The position numbers were made by a program, and so were the translations under genes. A stretch of DNA of 64,000 nt from Kwoniella bestiolae CBS 10118 (lineage: Eukaryota; Basidiomycota; Tremellomycetes; Tremellales; Cryptococcaceae), in assembly GCF_000512585.2 (NCBI RefSeq), contig NC_089243.1:1674001-1738000 (forward strand). Direction: 5' to 3'. Positions 24,242 through 35,362 of the stretch are shown in pieces. Within the stretch, counting starts at the first letter, position 1, and the number at the start of each line of letters is the position of its first letter. The notes beneath the pieces are model-generated. The model worked only from the letters and a program-made list of their open reading frames with translations, was not told the origin of the DNA and made no database searches.

Positions 24242-25849
24242 ATGATCTCCACACTATCTATTGTCCTATTCTTCCTCGCCTCCACCTCTACTCTGGGACT
24301 GGGCGCTCCCACCTCTTTGGTATCTAGACAGACTCAGTCACTCAATGGATGGGCAGATGGGTACTATATCGCAGCAGTAGGACGGGACAAGAAATGTTTG
24401 GGAGTCTCTTCAAATCCTGCTTCGGCAGGTACACAAGTGGTCGCTACCGATTGTCAGAACGCTTCCACCTGGAGGGTACCTATCCTACCATCTGGTGGGG
24501 CGATCGTACATGAGGAGAGTCAGCTGGTGCTTGATATAGGTGAAGGAGGTGAGGAAGACCAAATCACTATAAGTCAACCATCATCACAGCCACAGTTCTC
24601 TTGGGATCTATGCCACGTAAGATCTAGGCGTCGCTGATCGCTTTGCAATGATTTATATAGCTACAAGGCTTCACTGGGAACTCAACTTCCCAAATGTACG
24701 TTGAGTCTTCTTTGGGTCCGGAATGGAGCCAGAGCAAAGCTAATGTGACTTGAGGAAACAGCTTCAAATACGGATCCGATAATCGACTTCAACTTTCCAA
24801 CTCGTCCGGCTGGATCACCGATAGATGTATCGATTTTGGCGAAAACGGGCCTCATATGTATGGTTGTTACCCTGATAACACCAATCAAGGTGAGTGATTC
24901 ATCCACTGCTTCACATACCCAGGCCCAGGAACCGGACTGACTTGTGTGTTCAACACATGTACGTAGTCTGGCTCATTCGTCAGAGCCCCGAGCCCAAAAA
25001 TCTCACTGCCGGTGTTCCTCAGGGAGGTGAAGTGGCCGTTTCACGATCGAATCTGAACTTCTTGCATCGTGAGTCGTCCTACCAGCGCCGCCCAGGATAA
25101 ATCGGTATGAGAATGCTAATTGCTTGTCGGTCGTCCTGGTTATACTGTAGCTCAAGGTAGAAAAGATATCTGCGTTTCTGCTATTAGTAGCTCCGCTCCG
25201 AATGCCACACAAGGTATCGCACTGTAAGTCCTGATCCTAAGAGAAAACCTCGAAGAATGGGGCGATCGTACGCTAAATCCATTTTGAACGTGCCACAGCA
25301 CTTATTGCGCCGGTACAGGTTTCAGCGGATCAGGTTACAACACCTCGCATGAATTGATGGAATGGTCTCTCCCTGGATCATACGCCGGACTAGTCAAACT
25401 CGGTTCAAATAACCTATGTCTCGAGGCGGGTGCGACAATCCACACTTAAACGGCAGTGGATTCGTACGATGTCAATCTGAGGGTTACGAATGGTATGGCC
25501 GTCCGTATCGAGGAATGTCAAGATGAAGAAAAAGGTCAACAGTGGTCTTGGGACGGTCAATTGCTCCGAAGCAGTGTAGATAACAGTGGGTTTATCTGTC
25601 CTTTTCTCCTTTCTCGCCCCTAGCTCTGCTAGACGCGCTGATACGATATGGTCTTCATAGACCAATGTCTCAATCTCGCTGCTGAAGCTGGGTACGTGAA
25701 GATGGATAACTTCCTTAATATTCGACCAATGCAAACTTGGGATTGCTCTAACCCCGACGCTGGATTCGTGAGCCATGATATCTCTGCTTGTCACCTTCAT
25801 TCGCAAGGCCGCTGACCATTGCATTAATTTGCAGTTCTTCGAGACCTAG
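24242..25849 (+). pseudogene. Secreted double beta-trefoil (ricin-B-type lectin-like) protein with in-frame TAA
   Basis: Signal peptide MISTLSIVLFFLASTSTLGL followed by about five trefoil-like repeats with Q-x-W-type endings (QFSWDLC, NQVWLIR, LMEWSLPG, QQWSWDG, QTWDCS). This suggests two beta-trefoil carbohydrate-binding domains; I see no catalytic domain, so it looks like a stand-alone lectin-like protein. Six to seven exons with good junctions. In the exon beginning near 25300 the frame reads CLEAGATIHT, then TAA at 25447-25449, then continues in the same frame for about 50 codons (VTNGMAVRIEECQDEEKG). The aligned paralogue at 22097 is coding across this point. So the TAA is probably a nonsense mutation, a sequencing error, or part of an abnormally short (27 nt) intron. 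The downstream exon ends at 25849. Confidence 0.6.
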
Positions 25850-26127
25850 GTCCGGACGGAGAGAGAACCTACCCAAACGAGTAGACCTCACCCCCGGCGA
25901 AGGGAACTTGGCGTGTGATGATAGTTAGTTTCCACACTCGCGTGACAGTATTATGCCCCTTGACTCTGTTTGCGTTGTTTGCGAAAGACCATTGATCTGG
26001 ATGGGGAAATGACCTGATGTGGTGCTGTATGACTTTACCTATTTGACTGTACTGATGATGCATATTTTATACCCCGTCGGTTCGAGTAGTGCATATGCAG
26101 TTTCATATACCTTGTGAGGTAACGATA

Positions 26128-27200
26128 TCATTGTCCGACCTTCAAATATCCGAAGACGTGTTGTAATCTATTAACCGACTGGACGACTTCCTTGTCCACC
26201 TTCGCCGTTTCGGGAATAGCCCTGTAATCTAGACTGTAGGGGAATCTATCCAATGACCATTTATTGACCTTTCCATTCTTGAGCACTTTCATTCGTATTG
26301 TGTGTGAATTATCTGATACATCGTAAGAGGTCACAACGCACGTCAGCTCTGAATCTCGATGAGCAGTCCCACAAAAAGTGAATTTCAGACTCACTCAAAC
26401 TGGGTATATAGACATGACAATCCTCTACTTTCACTTCCCTCGAATTGTTCGCTCTCCAGGGTAACATCTCATGTCCCACATTTGTCAATCTTAATACTGT
26501 CTGAGCTGGGCCATTGGGCGTGTTTTTGGGTTTTATCTGCACCATATTTATCCTAGTTACTATCCTAGTGGAAAAAGCCATCATGGTTATCAATCCGACA
26601 GTGACCAGACCATATATCAGTGGCTGAGCAGATGAGAAGATGGTATTGGTGAAGCTTATGCCTAGTCTCGATAAGATATTCCTAGAATACCCAAAAACCG
26701 TGATCAGCCATGCAAAGGTATCTTCGCACTCGACACAGGCATCACACTCACGCTTCTTTAGCCTTTCTGTCATTCTCCGCTATGATCTGCTTCTCCTCCT
26801 CAGCATATTCCTTTTTCGGCGGCTCAGGCAGAAGTAGCCAGGCGAAAACAAATAAGCCCCAAACACCAGCCGCGAACAGCAGGAGTGGAGGCGCAAAATC
26901 CGGTGGTCTAGCGAACAACGTCCGCTGTAATGTTATGGTGTCGGGAGAAGTGGAAGGTACCTCGTGCCATGGCCAGGGCTGCTGCAATCGAACTGTAGGA
27001 TTTGAAGATCTACTATGAGTGGGCTGGTTCATGAGACTCTGCATGCGTTGAGCATAGGCGGTCGAGGGGGAAGGGGGATCGGCTGAACATCGGGAAGTGG
27101 TATGAAGCGATCTCTGGAGACGGCGGGGAAAAGGTGAGGGTATCAAATATGAGCGGGAACTTGAGGCTCTGCCTAGGAGAAAGACACCTGTTCTGTTCAT
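26128..27200 (-). CDS. Mitochondrial two-span membrane protein, unknown function
   Basis: Not recognised as a named family. The first ATG with a good context (27200) opens a strong mitochondrial presequence: MNRTGVFLLGRASSSRSYL, Arg/Ser-rich with no acid, and an LHTTSR cleavage-like region. Two hydrophobic segments follow (PPLLLFAAGVWGLFVFAWLL and PLIYGLVTVGLITMMAF) with a charged loop between them. After them comes a roughly 110-aa soluble domain rich in Val/Ile (VLRLTNVGH, TIRMKVLKNGKVNKWSLDRF). Intron 1 is 70 nt (GC/gtgagt to tag, phase 2), intron 2 is 46 nt (phase 1). The hairpin-plus-soluble-domain layout recalls TMEM70/TMEM186/TMEM223-type complex-assembly factors, but that is topology only. 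Its 5' 70% is duplicated immediately upstream. Confidence 0.65.
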
Positions 27201-27301
27201 GATTGCGAAACCAGGACGATGATGAATGGGACGGATTGGAGTGTAGAACGAGATGAATCCTCTCACTGATTAGCTGTTCTTAATGTATTCGAAATTCGAA
27301 T
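26492..27301. repeat. Direct repeat copy A (810 bp)
   Basis: Identical by eye to 27371-28179 except one extra A in a homopolymer near 26571. It spans most of the mitochondrial membrane-protein gene and a short 5' flank. Confidence 0.9.
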
Positions 27302-27370
27302 CCTCTCTCGACATTCCACAATTCAATTCGATCAGTCCTCCACGGGTATCATGGTGAGGTCATCATGGTC

Positions 27371-28078
27371 TAATACTGTCTGAGCTGGGCCATTGGGCGT
27401 GTTTTTGGGTTTTATCTGCACCATATTTATCCTAGTTACTATCCTAGTGGAAAAGCCATCATGGTTATCAATCCGACAGTGACCAGACCATATATCAGTG
27501 GCTGAGCAGATGAGAAGATGGTATTGGTGAAGCTTATGCCTAGTCTCGATAAGATATTCCTAGAATACCCAAAAACCGTGATCAGCCATGCAAAGGTATC
27601 TTCGCACTCGACACAGGCATCACACTCACGCTTCTTTAGCCTTTCTGTCATTCTCCGCTATGATCTGCTTCTCCTCCTCAGCATATTCCTTTTTCGGCGG
27701 CTCAGGCAGAAGTAGCCAGGCGAAAACAAATAAGCCCCAAACACCAGCCGCGAACAGCAGGAGTGGAGGCGCAAAATCCGGTGGTCTAGCGAACAACGTC
27801 CGCTGTAATGTTATGGTGTCGGGAGAAGTGGAAGGTACCTCGTGCCATGGCCAGGGCTGCTGCAATCGAACTGTAGGATTTGAAGATCTACTATGAGTGG
27901 GCTGGTTCATGAGACTCTGCATGCGTTGAGCATAGGCGGTCGAGGGGGAAGGGGGATCGGCTGAACATCGGGAAGTGGTATGAAGCGATCTCTGGAGACG
28001 GCGGGGAAAAGGTGAGGGTATCAAATATGAGCGGGAACTTGAGGCTCTGCCTAGGAGAAAGACACCTGTTCTGTTCAT
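27371..28078 (-). pseudogene. Truncated copy of the mitochondrial membrane-protein gene
   Basis: Start (28078), presequence, both membrane spans and intron 1 are the same as in the gene at 26128-27200. The copy stops at 27371, so the soluble C-terminal domain is absent. In addition the T-run just after the second span is one base shorter, giving MMAFPLG and an immediate stop instead of MMAFSTR. If translated it would give the presequence plus the two spans only. It lies between the intact gene and the coronin promoter, so it may retain the original promoter. Confidence 0.75.
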
Positions 28079-28179
28079 GATTGCGAAACCAGGACGATGA
28101 TGAATGGGACGGATTGGAGTGTAGAACGAGATGAATCCTCTCACTGATTAGCTGTTCTTAATGTATTCGAAATTCGAAT
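27371..28179. repeat. Direct repeat copy B (809 bp)
   Basis: Second copy, same orientation, separated from copy A by 69 bp. It ends at the same base as copy A on the 5' side of the gene and starts abruptly within codons equivalent to the copy A gene's middle. Confidence 0.9.
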
Positions 28180-28413
28180 GATATCTCGACGGAATCAAAT
28201 TCATTCCACCTACTACCAATGATCAGGAACGCACGGACCGGCTACTCATAGTGAGGTCATCATGGTGGATGGTGGGATGTTTGGTCGTGATCTGTTGATC
28301 CCCTATTGTCAATGAGATACAGCTCATGCATATACACCAATCTTGTTAGCACACTTCGACAGCATCACTACAGCAAAGCTATCGTATGGCCTCGGCAAGC
28401 AGGGACATCGGTC

Positions 28414-31400
28414 ATGGCACCCTCGAAATTCGGTGCATCAAAATACCGCAATTCCATCTCGTCCATCCCTCCAAGAGAGGAGTTTTATCGCTCACATCTA
28501 CCTTCCCAGAACTCTTCAAGCAGTAGTAACCTATCTACCTTCAGTGGTGAAGTCAAAAGCAACAGAGAATGGATCGTGACCGTGACCGCTGCGGGCGACT
28601 TGAGCTATAGAAAGTATGGGACCTATACTGGAGAGGAAGCAGGGGTGGAGAAAGTGGGTAAAGGTGGTGGAATTGGTGATTGGGACCTGAGCAGACTGGA
28701 GGATGATACCGTTGTCATTGGGGGATTGGATGGGACCGTGAGTGACATGTCTCATATTCCTTGGTAATACTCGGTATCAGCGCCATCGTTCATGGAATAT
28801 CGTTGTCTGACTGATACATCTTTGTTCAGATATCTGTGTATGACCTCACCGAAGGGCCCTCATTCACTCTGCGGCACACGATCCCTGGTTTATCTTCCTC
28901 ACCGATAACCAATCTCTCCCTTCACTCTACCACCCCGAATCTTCTCCTTGTCTCCTCCGTATCTCATCCTCTGGTGATCTACGACACATCCGCTTCAGCT
29001 TCACCTGCAATCACACTGAATCTCAAGGAACCCAAGGGTATCTGGTCTTTCGGGTGGTCAGGAGATGGCACGAAAGTCGCAGTCATAGATAAATCAGGCA
29101 ATCTGTACATCTACGAACCTCGACAATCCAACGATCCAATCAAGACGAAAAACCTCTCATTCTCGATACAAGCTTTGAAACCATGCAGACTCACCTGGAT
29201 AGGAGAAGATATATTCGTAACGTCATTCTCAAAAACTAGAAATAGACAATACTCTCTTATTTCAACCACGAAAAATCCAAATGAGCTAGAAACTATCTTC
29301 ACACAGTCATTGGACACCTCTACCAACCCTTTGGTACCATTAGTCGATGATGAACGGAGAATAATATACTTAGTGGGGAAAGGGGATATGACCCTACGTC
29401 AAATCGAATTATCAGGTCCAATGGGATATCAGGAGACCTTACACCCCTTGCAGTACACCTTGAATAACGGATCGATAGCTATGGTACATCCTACGAAACT
29501 TGATGTCATGAAAGCTGAGATCGCTAGTGTGCTGTTGCAAGTGACGGATAAAGATGGGGATGCACTGGTACCGCTTAGTGCCAAGGTACCGAGGAGACAG
29601 CTGATAGATTATCATGAGGATTTGTATCCTGATGTTGTGGGCTCGAGTAAGTCATAACCATAATCAGCGATATGGAATTCAGCCTAACCATTTTGTGCTT
29701 GTAGTTCCTGAACAAACGAATCAAGAGTGGTTGAACGGAGCAGATAAGAAACCGCTGTACTTCAGCTTAGATCCATCAAGACGGAGTACATGGGAAGGAA
29801 GGATCAAGGAATATAAAGAGACATCCGCCAAATCTAAACCGAGCGCATCTATCTCAACAGCTCAGTCTGCTCCCGCACCAATGGTGTCGGCTCCGAAGCA
29901 AGCTCTGCCTACCGCGACTACCCCTCCGTCCACTATTTCATCCGACGAGCCATCAGTCGATAATGGCAAGCCTCGAGATAATCTCGCTTCTGCATCCAGC
30001 ACTAAGACCAACACCAACTTGCCATCGCTGGAGAATGGCGAAACATACTCCTCAACCAGCTACAAGTCCCGTATAGTGGCTGATTATCTGGCTGGCGAGT
30101 ATGAGCGACATAAGCAAGGCAATTCTAGTGGACCTTTGATGGCGGGACTTCAAGGTCCTCAGGGATGTGGTCAGCGTTCTCTCATTCAATCTTGGTGATG
30201 TACTCAAAGCTTACAGCTGATTGTGTACAGGCAAAACAACCCTTTGTTCCGGCTTCGTGGAGTATCTGAAGGAGAAGAAGGGGTTGTCAGCTGCAGTCTT
30301 ATCTCTCGATGGTAAGCCGAAATTACCATGACTGACCTGGTGTCTTAGCTGACATGCTCTACATTCGATTAGATCTGTACAAGACTCATGACGGTCTCAA
30401 GATGGTCGCTGCGAAACATCCCGATAACGCACTTCTAGCCGGAAGAGGTCCACCAGGAACGCACGATGTCGACCTTGCTAAATCTGTCATTGAAAAGGTC
30501 AAACAAATCAACGATTTCCCGGCTAATACTGTTGACTTCCCGATATTTGACAAGAGTTTATGTGGAGGTGAAGGCGATAGATCCGCTGAGAGCGTCAAGA
30601 TCAACGGTCCAATCGACGTGTTCATCTTAGAAGGGTGGTCAATGGGTTTCGCACCACTATCATCATCAGAACTTGATTCCGCATATTCAACTCCGAAACC
30701 TGCATCTCCTCAAACTTCTGACACCTACTTCGTCAAACACCCGATCTCATCATTGCAGACCCTCAATTCATATCTATCGGAATTCTCCCAAGCTGTGTAT
30801 CAAAGCTTTCAAGCATTCGTGCAGGTCGAGCCGTTATCCTATAATTACGTGTTCAAGTGGAGATTGCAGCAGGAACACGGTATGAAAGCCAACAATGGTG
30901 GCAAGGGCATGACCGATGAACAAGTGCATAAGTTCGTGGAAAGATATATGCCAGGGTACGAACTTTGGAAAGAAGGGATATGGAACGCTGGGACAGGATG
31001 GGAAGGAAGAGGTTTGAAGCTGGTCTTTGGAAGTGAGAGGGAGGTGGTAGACGTGGTGCAGCCGACTTCTGCTGAGAAGAAGCCAGTGAAGGAGGAAGAG
31101 AAGGGCGATATACAGCTGAAAGAGATTGTAAAAGTAGCAGAGGAGACGCCAACGAAGAGTTCAGAGAGGGATTTGCCGGTGCAGGTAGAGAAACCGAAAG
31201 AAGTGGAAATCACCCCTTTTCCGCCTGCCACAAATGCTACTAAACAACCCAAATTACAGGACACTATTGCCAACGCCGTCTCACCAACCCCTTCCAAGAC
31301 CCAGCCACTGGAAGCATCTACACCCAGCACTGCACTGTCCAAACCGGCAGAACGATACAACCCAAACTGGTCCCGTAAATTCCTAGCTGGTAAATCACCT

Positions 31401-33063
31401 CTAATCCCCACTTATGACTCTTTACCACCCCTATCATCCTTACATCAAGACTCAAAAATCCTCAAAGCCAATGCCCATCTCGCATTCTTCCCTATACAAG
31501 GTACAGGCGGTAGACTCAATGTCCACCCTTTAGCCAAGAAAGGTAGATTGTCAGTAGGGGGCGAAGGGTATTTATCCGCTGGAGTGGAGATCGTGGATTT
31601 TGATGTTGAATTGGCGGGAGATAGGGTCGCTGTGGCTTGTGAAGATGGGTTGGTGAGGGTTTGGAAAGTTGGCAAGGAGGGGTTGCAGGGTGTTGGACCT
31701 GAACCTGATCAGGTTCTCAGAGGTGAGTGTTGTGGGTGAATCTGCCGAATCTGATAGGGCTGAGCAGCTGATGCGGAATTAGGCAAAGGAGTCGATAAGA
31801 TCACTCAAATCGCTTTTCATCCTACTGCACAGGATCTCCTGGTGGCACTGACAAATGATCATGGCTCTTCACACATCCGATTCTGGGATCTATCAGGTGG
31901 TGAGGAAGTGAAGGTTGTTGAAGCGTCTTCCAAAGGAGTAAGCTTTGCCTCTCCGTTCATCATTCCAAGCTTATAACAGTCCTCTAGACATTCAATTTCA
32001 TCTTCTCCTCTGAGGGTGATAGAGCAGCATTAGCGACAAAAGACAATCAAATCCTGGTGCTTGATCCGCGAGACCCATCCGCAGTCGTTTCTGGAAAATC
32101 ACACGATAGTCCTCGATCGTTCCAAATCTCTTGGATCGATGATGCTCACTTGGTCTCGGTGGGCTTTTCGAGAGGCTCACAAAGGAAGATCAACCTGTAT
32201 CGGATTACCTCCGGATCTATCGAGGTGATCGAGTCAATCACGATAGATGTCTCCCCATCCGTGCTATTTCCAGTGTACGATCCCGATACTTCGATATTGT
32301 ATATATGGGGTAAAGGTGAACGTGTGATCCAAGCGTACGAAATCTCCCTAAACAATCAGGGCGACAAGGTCAACAAGCTACCGAGTTTCACCGCTCCGTC
32401 TCCTCAGCTGGGATTGGTGTTTATGCCTAAGAGGATGGTAGATGTCAAGAAGGTTGAGGTGGCTAGGGCGTTGAGGTTGACTGGGAAGACGCTGGAGGAG
32501 GTTGCGTTTAGTATACCCAGGAACAAGGTGGGTCTAGTCAATCTTCCGCCTTGAACCCTTGTAACCTCCTGAGTATAACAGAACTCAGATCTTCTGCTCT
32601 TAAGCTGGAGTATGGAATGGTTAGGTACTGACACGGATGTCACTCTACCATGGTTAGCCCGCCTTCTTCCAAGATGACATATATATCCCTACGAACGATG
32701 TGGAGAAATACGTAATGTCCACTTCAGAATGGCTAGAAGGGAAGAACATCTCACCTAAGAAGATCGATCTGAATCCTGAGGGCATGATACCTTGTGAGTT
32801 CTTAACTACATCTACCTCCCAACATATCTTCATAGTGATAAAGCTGATTTGGCTGCCTGGCCTGACTTGACGCAGTATCACAAGCTCCCAAAACCGATAC
32901 TTCCGCTGCTAAGAAGTTCGTGCCTGCTGCGAATGTCATGTCGGAAGAAGAGAAGAAACGAAGAGAGATGGATGCGCTATTTGCGAAAGCTAAGATGGAT
33001 GAGAGTAGTGATGAGGAGGAGGAGGAGGTTAAGGGGTTAGCTCCGCCTGATGATGATTGGTAG
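28414..33063 (+). CDS. Double coronin with internal Tda10/glycerate-kinase-type P-loop kinase domain
   Basis: About 1,350 aa, nine exons, uninterrupted frame. Residues about 1-430: coronin-7-like WD40 propeller (SKFGASKYRNSISSIP opening, PKGIWSFGWSGDGTKVAVID, then LYPDVVGSIPEQTNQEWLNG). After a Ser/Pro/Thr linker, about 500-800 is a complete kinase of the Tda10/plant D-glycerate 3-kinase family: Walker A GPQGCGKTTL, LSLDDLYKTHD, GRGPPGTHDVDL, FDKSLCGGEGDR and DVFILEGWSMGF. From about 880 a second coronin begins (NWSRKFLAGKSPLIPTYD), with GDRVAVACEDGLVRVW and NDVEKYVMSTSEWLEGKN. The end is acidic (DESSDEEEEEVK ... PPDDDW), like the Arp2/3-binding acidic-Trp tails of coronin-7/POD-1. Coronins regulate actin and Golgi traffic. 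The kinase substrate is unknown; all motifs look intact. ATG 28414 was chosen because it starts the conserved coronin N-terminus. Confidence 0.9.
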
Positions 33064-33276
33064 AAAAAAAGGAAATGTTTTGTGTATTGTTAAAATAACG
33101 GAATAACGGAATTATGCATACGTGATCAAGACACGAGATAAGGTCGTGTCGTTTGTGTGTGGCTCGGGCTTGGCCTCTTCCTGTGGTGCAAAAATCCTGT
33201 CACAACTCGATTGGGTCGTGACTTATCCTTGAAATTCAGCTCACCGAGTCAAAATAAAGGATTGGACAAACTCAGG

Positions 33277-33973
33277 ATGTACCCCCAATTCACCACATTC
33301 CACCCGTATGGATACCTCCCCCGACCCTCACAAGCGACTTTGGTGGAACCCACTTCACCGAAACCTTTTCCGAGACTCACAAACAGTGGTCAAACGCCTT
33401 CTCTCCATGTGAGTCGATCGTACCACCACTTCACCTCCATTTGGCCTTGCTATCTCATCCCCTCTACCCCCTTGTCGTCTTGCTCTCTTTTTGTTGGTAC
33501 TTTGCTTGATGTCGATCCAGTGGCGCAACTACCATATAATAGGGTTGGACCGTAATTCGGCACCGGCATTTTTCACTCAACTGGATAAGAATATACATAT
33601 AGCCTTGACCAGGAGACGGTGTGAGTATGAAAGATGGTACAATTTACAATATACGACTTGTGATCCTCAAAGTTTGATGATGTATCTGCAGCATTCTTCT
33701 CTTCCCCTTAACCATATCAAATTGTCGAGCTTCGCATGGACATCATCCCCTACAATGAAACCGAAGCTGATTTATACGAATATGAAACTGCTTTTTTCCT
33801 GAGATGTGGGAAAGCGTTGGAATGGTCTAAGTGGGAAAAAGGAGTATTGCGTGAGGTGGTCAAGGGAGTCTTACCTAGGGGATGCACTTGTGAGTCCTGG
33901 TGCTGTACTCCTAAAGAATGCGATTGACGAAATGGGGATCGAAAGGCTCGTTCTCGCAGATCGATGTTGCTAG
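33277..33973 (+). CDS. Array family member 1 (W-type small protein), splice join uncertain
   Basis: Unknown family (see findings). Exon 1: MYPQFTTFHPYGYLPRPSQ, Pro-rich and longer than in other members; phase-0 intron. Exon 2: WRNYHIIGLDRNSAPAFFTQ, the usual strand pair. Exon 3 carries the family signature (AFFLRCGKALEWSKWEKGVL, then a helix). A phase-1 intron leads to a tiny last exon ending in YRCC. Introns 1 and 3 fit the family phases 0 and 1. Intron 2 is a problem: the family frame would need an acceptor just before TCGAGCTTCGC, but the bases there read ttg. Either the acceptor is lost (decaying gene) or exon 3 begins elsewhere. It lies 0.2 kb after the coronin gene, same strand. Confidence 0.5.
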
Positions 33974-34331
33974 AGCAACGTAGCGTCTGTAGATACATCA
34001 ATGTACAATAATTCATGCGCTGGTCTGCCCCTTATGATGTGCGAACTCAAATCAAAGTGAGGCAGCTCGAGCGAAGCTTGGAATGACTGCGATATCGAGT
34101 CGATAAGCTTTATGATTGACCGGTCAAAGGTTGCTTACTTCCTTTCAATCATGACGTATCGCTCGCAGCTTTTCAAGAAGTATCTCCTTTGTATGTATGA
34201 CATAGTCTCGTCGCTATTTGACCCGATATGACATGTTTGTAGGTATATAAGATGCGACTTGGCATCTCGAGCAGACTTACCACATCAGATTTAATAAGTC
34301 TTCATCGGAAACATACAGCAAAGCGATCGAC
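33974..34331. other. Intergenic with promoter of array member 2
   Basis: About 360 bp; includes TATATAA at 34244-34250. No gene seen. Confidence 0.4.
34244..34250 (+). promoter_or_regulatory. TATA box of array member 2
   Basis: TATATAA 88 bp upstream of the ATG at 34332. Similar elements precede several other members of the array. Confidence 0.5.
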
Positions 34332-34895
34332 ATGTCTGAATACGTGAGTTATAACCCTCGAGCTATGAGCTGGAGAGCGTATCGCTAAGTCGTCCACGTA
34401 TAGCAATTCGTTCTATACCTCATCAAAGGTAACAAGGAAGCTGTCTTCCGACAAGCCTTTGACAGTCACAACAGTAGGTGGATAGCCCTGTGCTCTGAAC
34501 GACCACACATCTAGCATTTACTGATCCCACTCTTTGAACGGGGATCTAGGAGGACCAAGGATGGTTGTCACCATGCATCCTGCTGGTTCAGCACCCTCCA
34601 AACTGGGTGCAGACGCCAATACCGACTCCCTCGTCTTGATTAGAAGCAACACCCCTCTTTCAGGTGGGCAGGTAGATGACTTGTTCGACAGTGTTCAAGC
34701 AGCCGCTAGAGACTTGGGAGGATCAAGTGAGTTGACCTGTACCTGTCCTTCTTTGGACTGAGATATCCATCGACACGGACTGATGCTCAAGTCTTTGTTG
34801 CGCCCTCAGTGTGTCCCGTCAGAGACCAACATGGTCAAGCTGTCGATCCTAGTCAAAGCAAATGGTCCAGATTCAAGAGGAAGATGCATATCTAA
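34332..34895 (+). CDS. Array family member 2, about 110 aa
   Basis: Unknown function. Four exons. Exon 1 is MSEY (phase 0). Exon 2 is QFVLYLIKGNKEAVFRQAFD (phase 1). Exon 3 is RMVVTMHPAGSAPSKLGAD, then the family signature strand-turn-helix SLVLIRSNTPLSGGQVDDLF and VQAAARDLGGS (phase 1). Exon 4 is the variable tail with QSKWSRFKRKMHI, basic. The three intron phases 0-1-1 agree with the other members. There is no signal peptide or membrane span. This member has TPLS where most have TPW[ST] or RPF. Cytosolic location is inferred. Confidence 0.72.
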
Positions 34896-35362
34896 ACCAG
34901 TTCTGCACCTCAGTTAACTCCCATCAGAATCGAGTGGAGATGGGATATCTGTCAAGTATATATACGCGGTATATGGGTAGTGCTATCGGTCATGCATATT
35001 CACGGACCATGCTTGTGCACGGTGCCCTTTTGACGTGTTTATGATGATGTTCCTGGATGTGATGGCAATGATCCGGTGTGTATGTATGTGCGTGCGTGTG
35101 TATATGGGTCGAGCACATTCCTTAAACAGATGCACACCCAAAACACGCACTTTTTGATGTTGATGGTGATGAGACACCTCAATCACGCATGGATCCACCT
35201 CAATCAATCACAATCAACACTCACAACTCGATTGATGAATCAAGGTAAGAAGCCAACACACGATGAGTGGTATACATCAAAACAACGATGTATACTTCTT
35301 TCATCTAGAATCATCTTCTCTTCACAATCAAAGTGTAGCAAAATACACAAAGTATGATCAAC
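34896..35362. other. Intergenic
   Basis: About 470 bp, A/T- and CA-rich, with tgtgtatgtatgtgcgtgcg low-complexity sequence near 35078-35098. No gene supported. Confidence 0.4.

Noticed and set aside
27439..27651. Separate small ORF in repeat copy B
   Set aside because: It is intron 1 and exon 2 of the truncated copy read through, not a separate gene.
35078..35098. TG/CA-rich simple sequence
   Set aside because: Too short and irregular to be a telomere-like or structured repeat.
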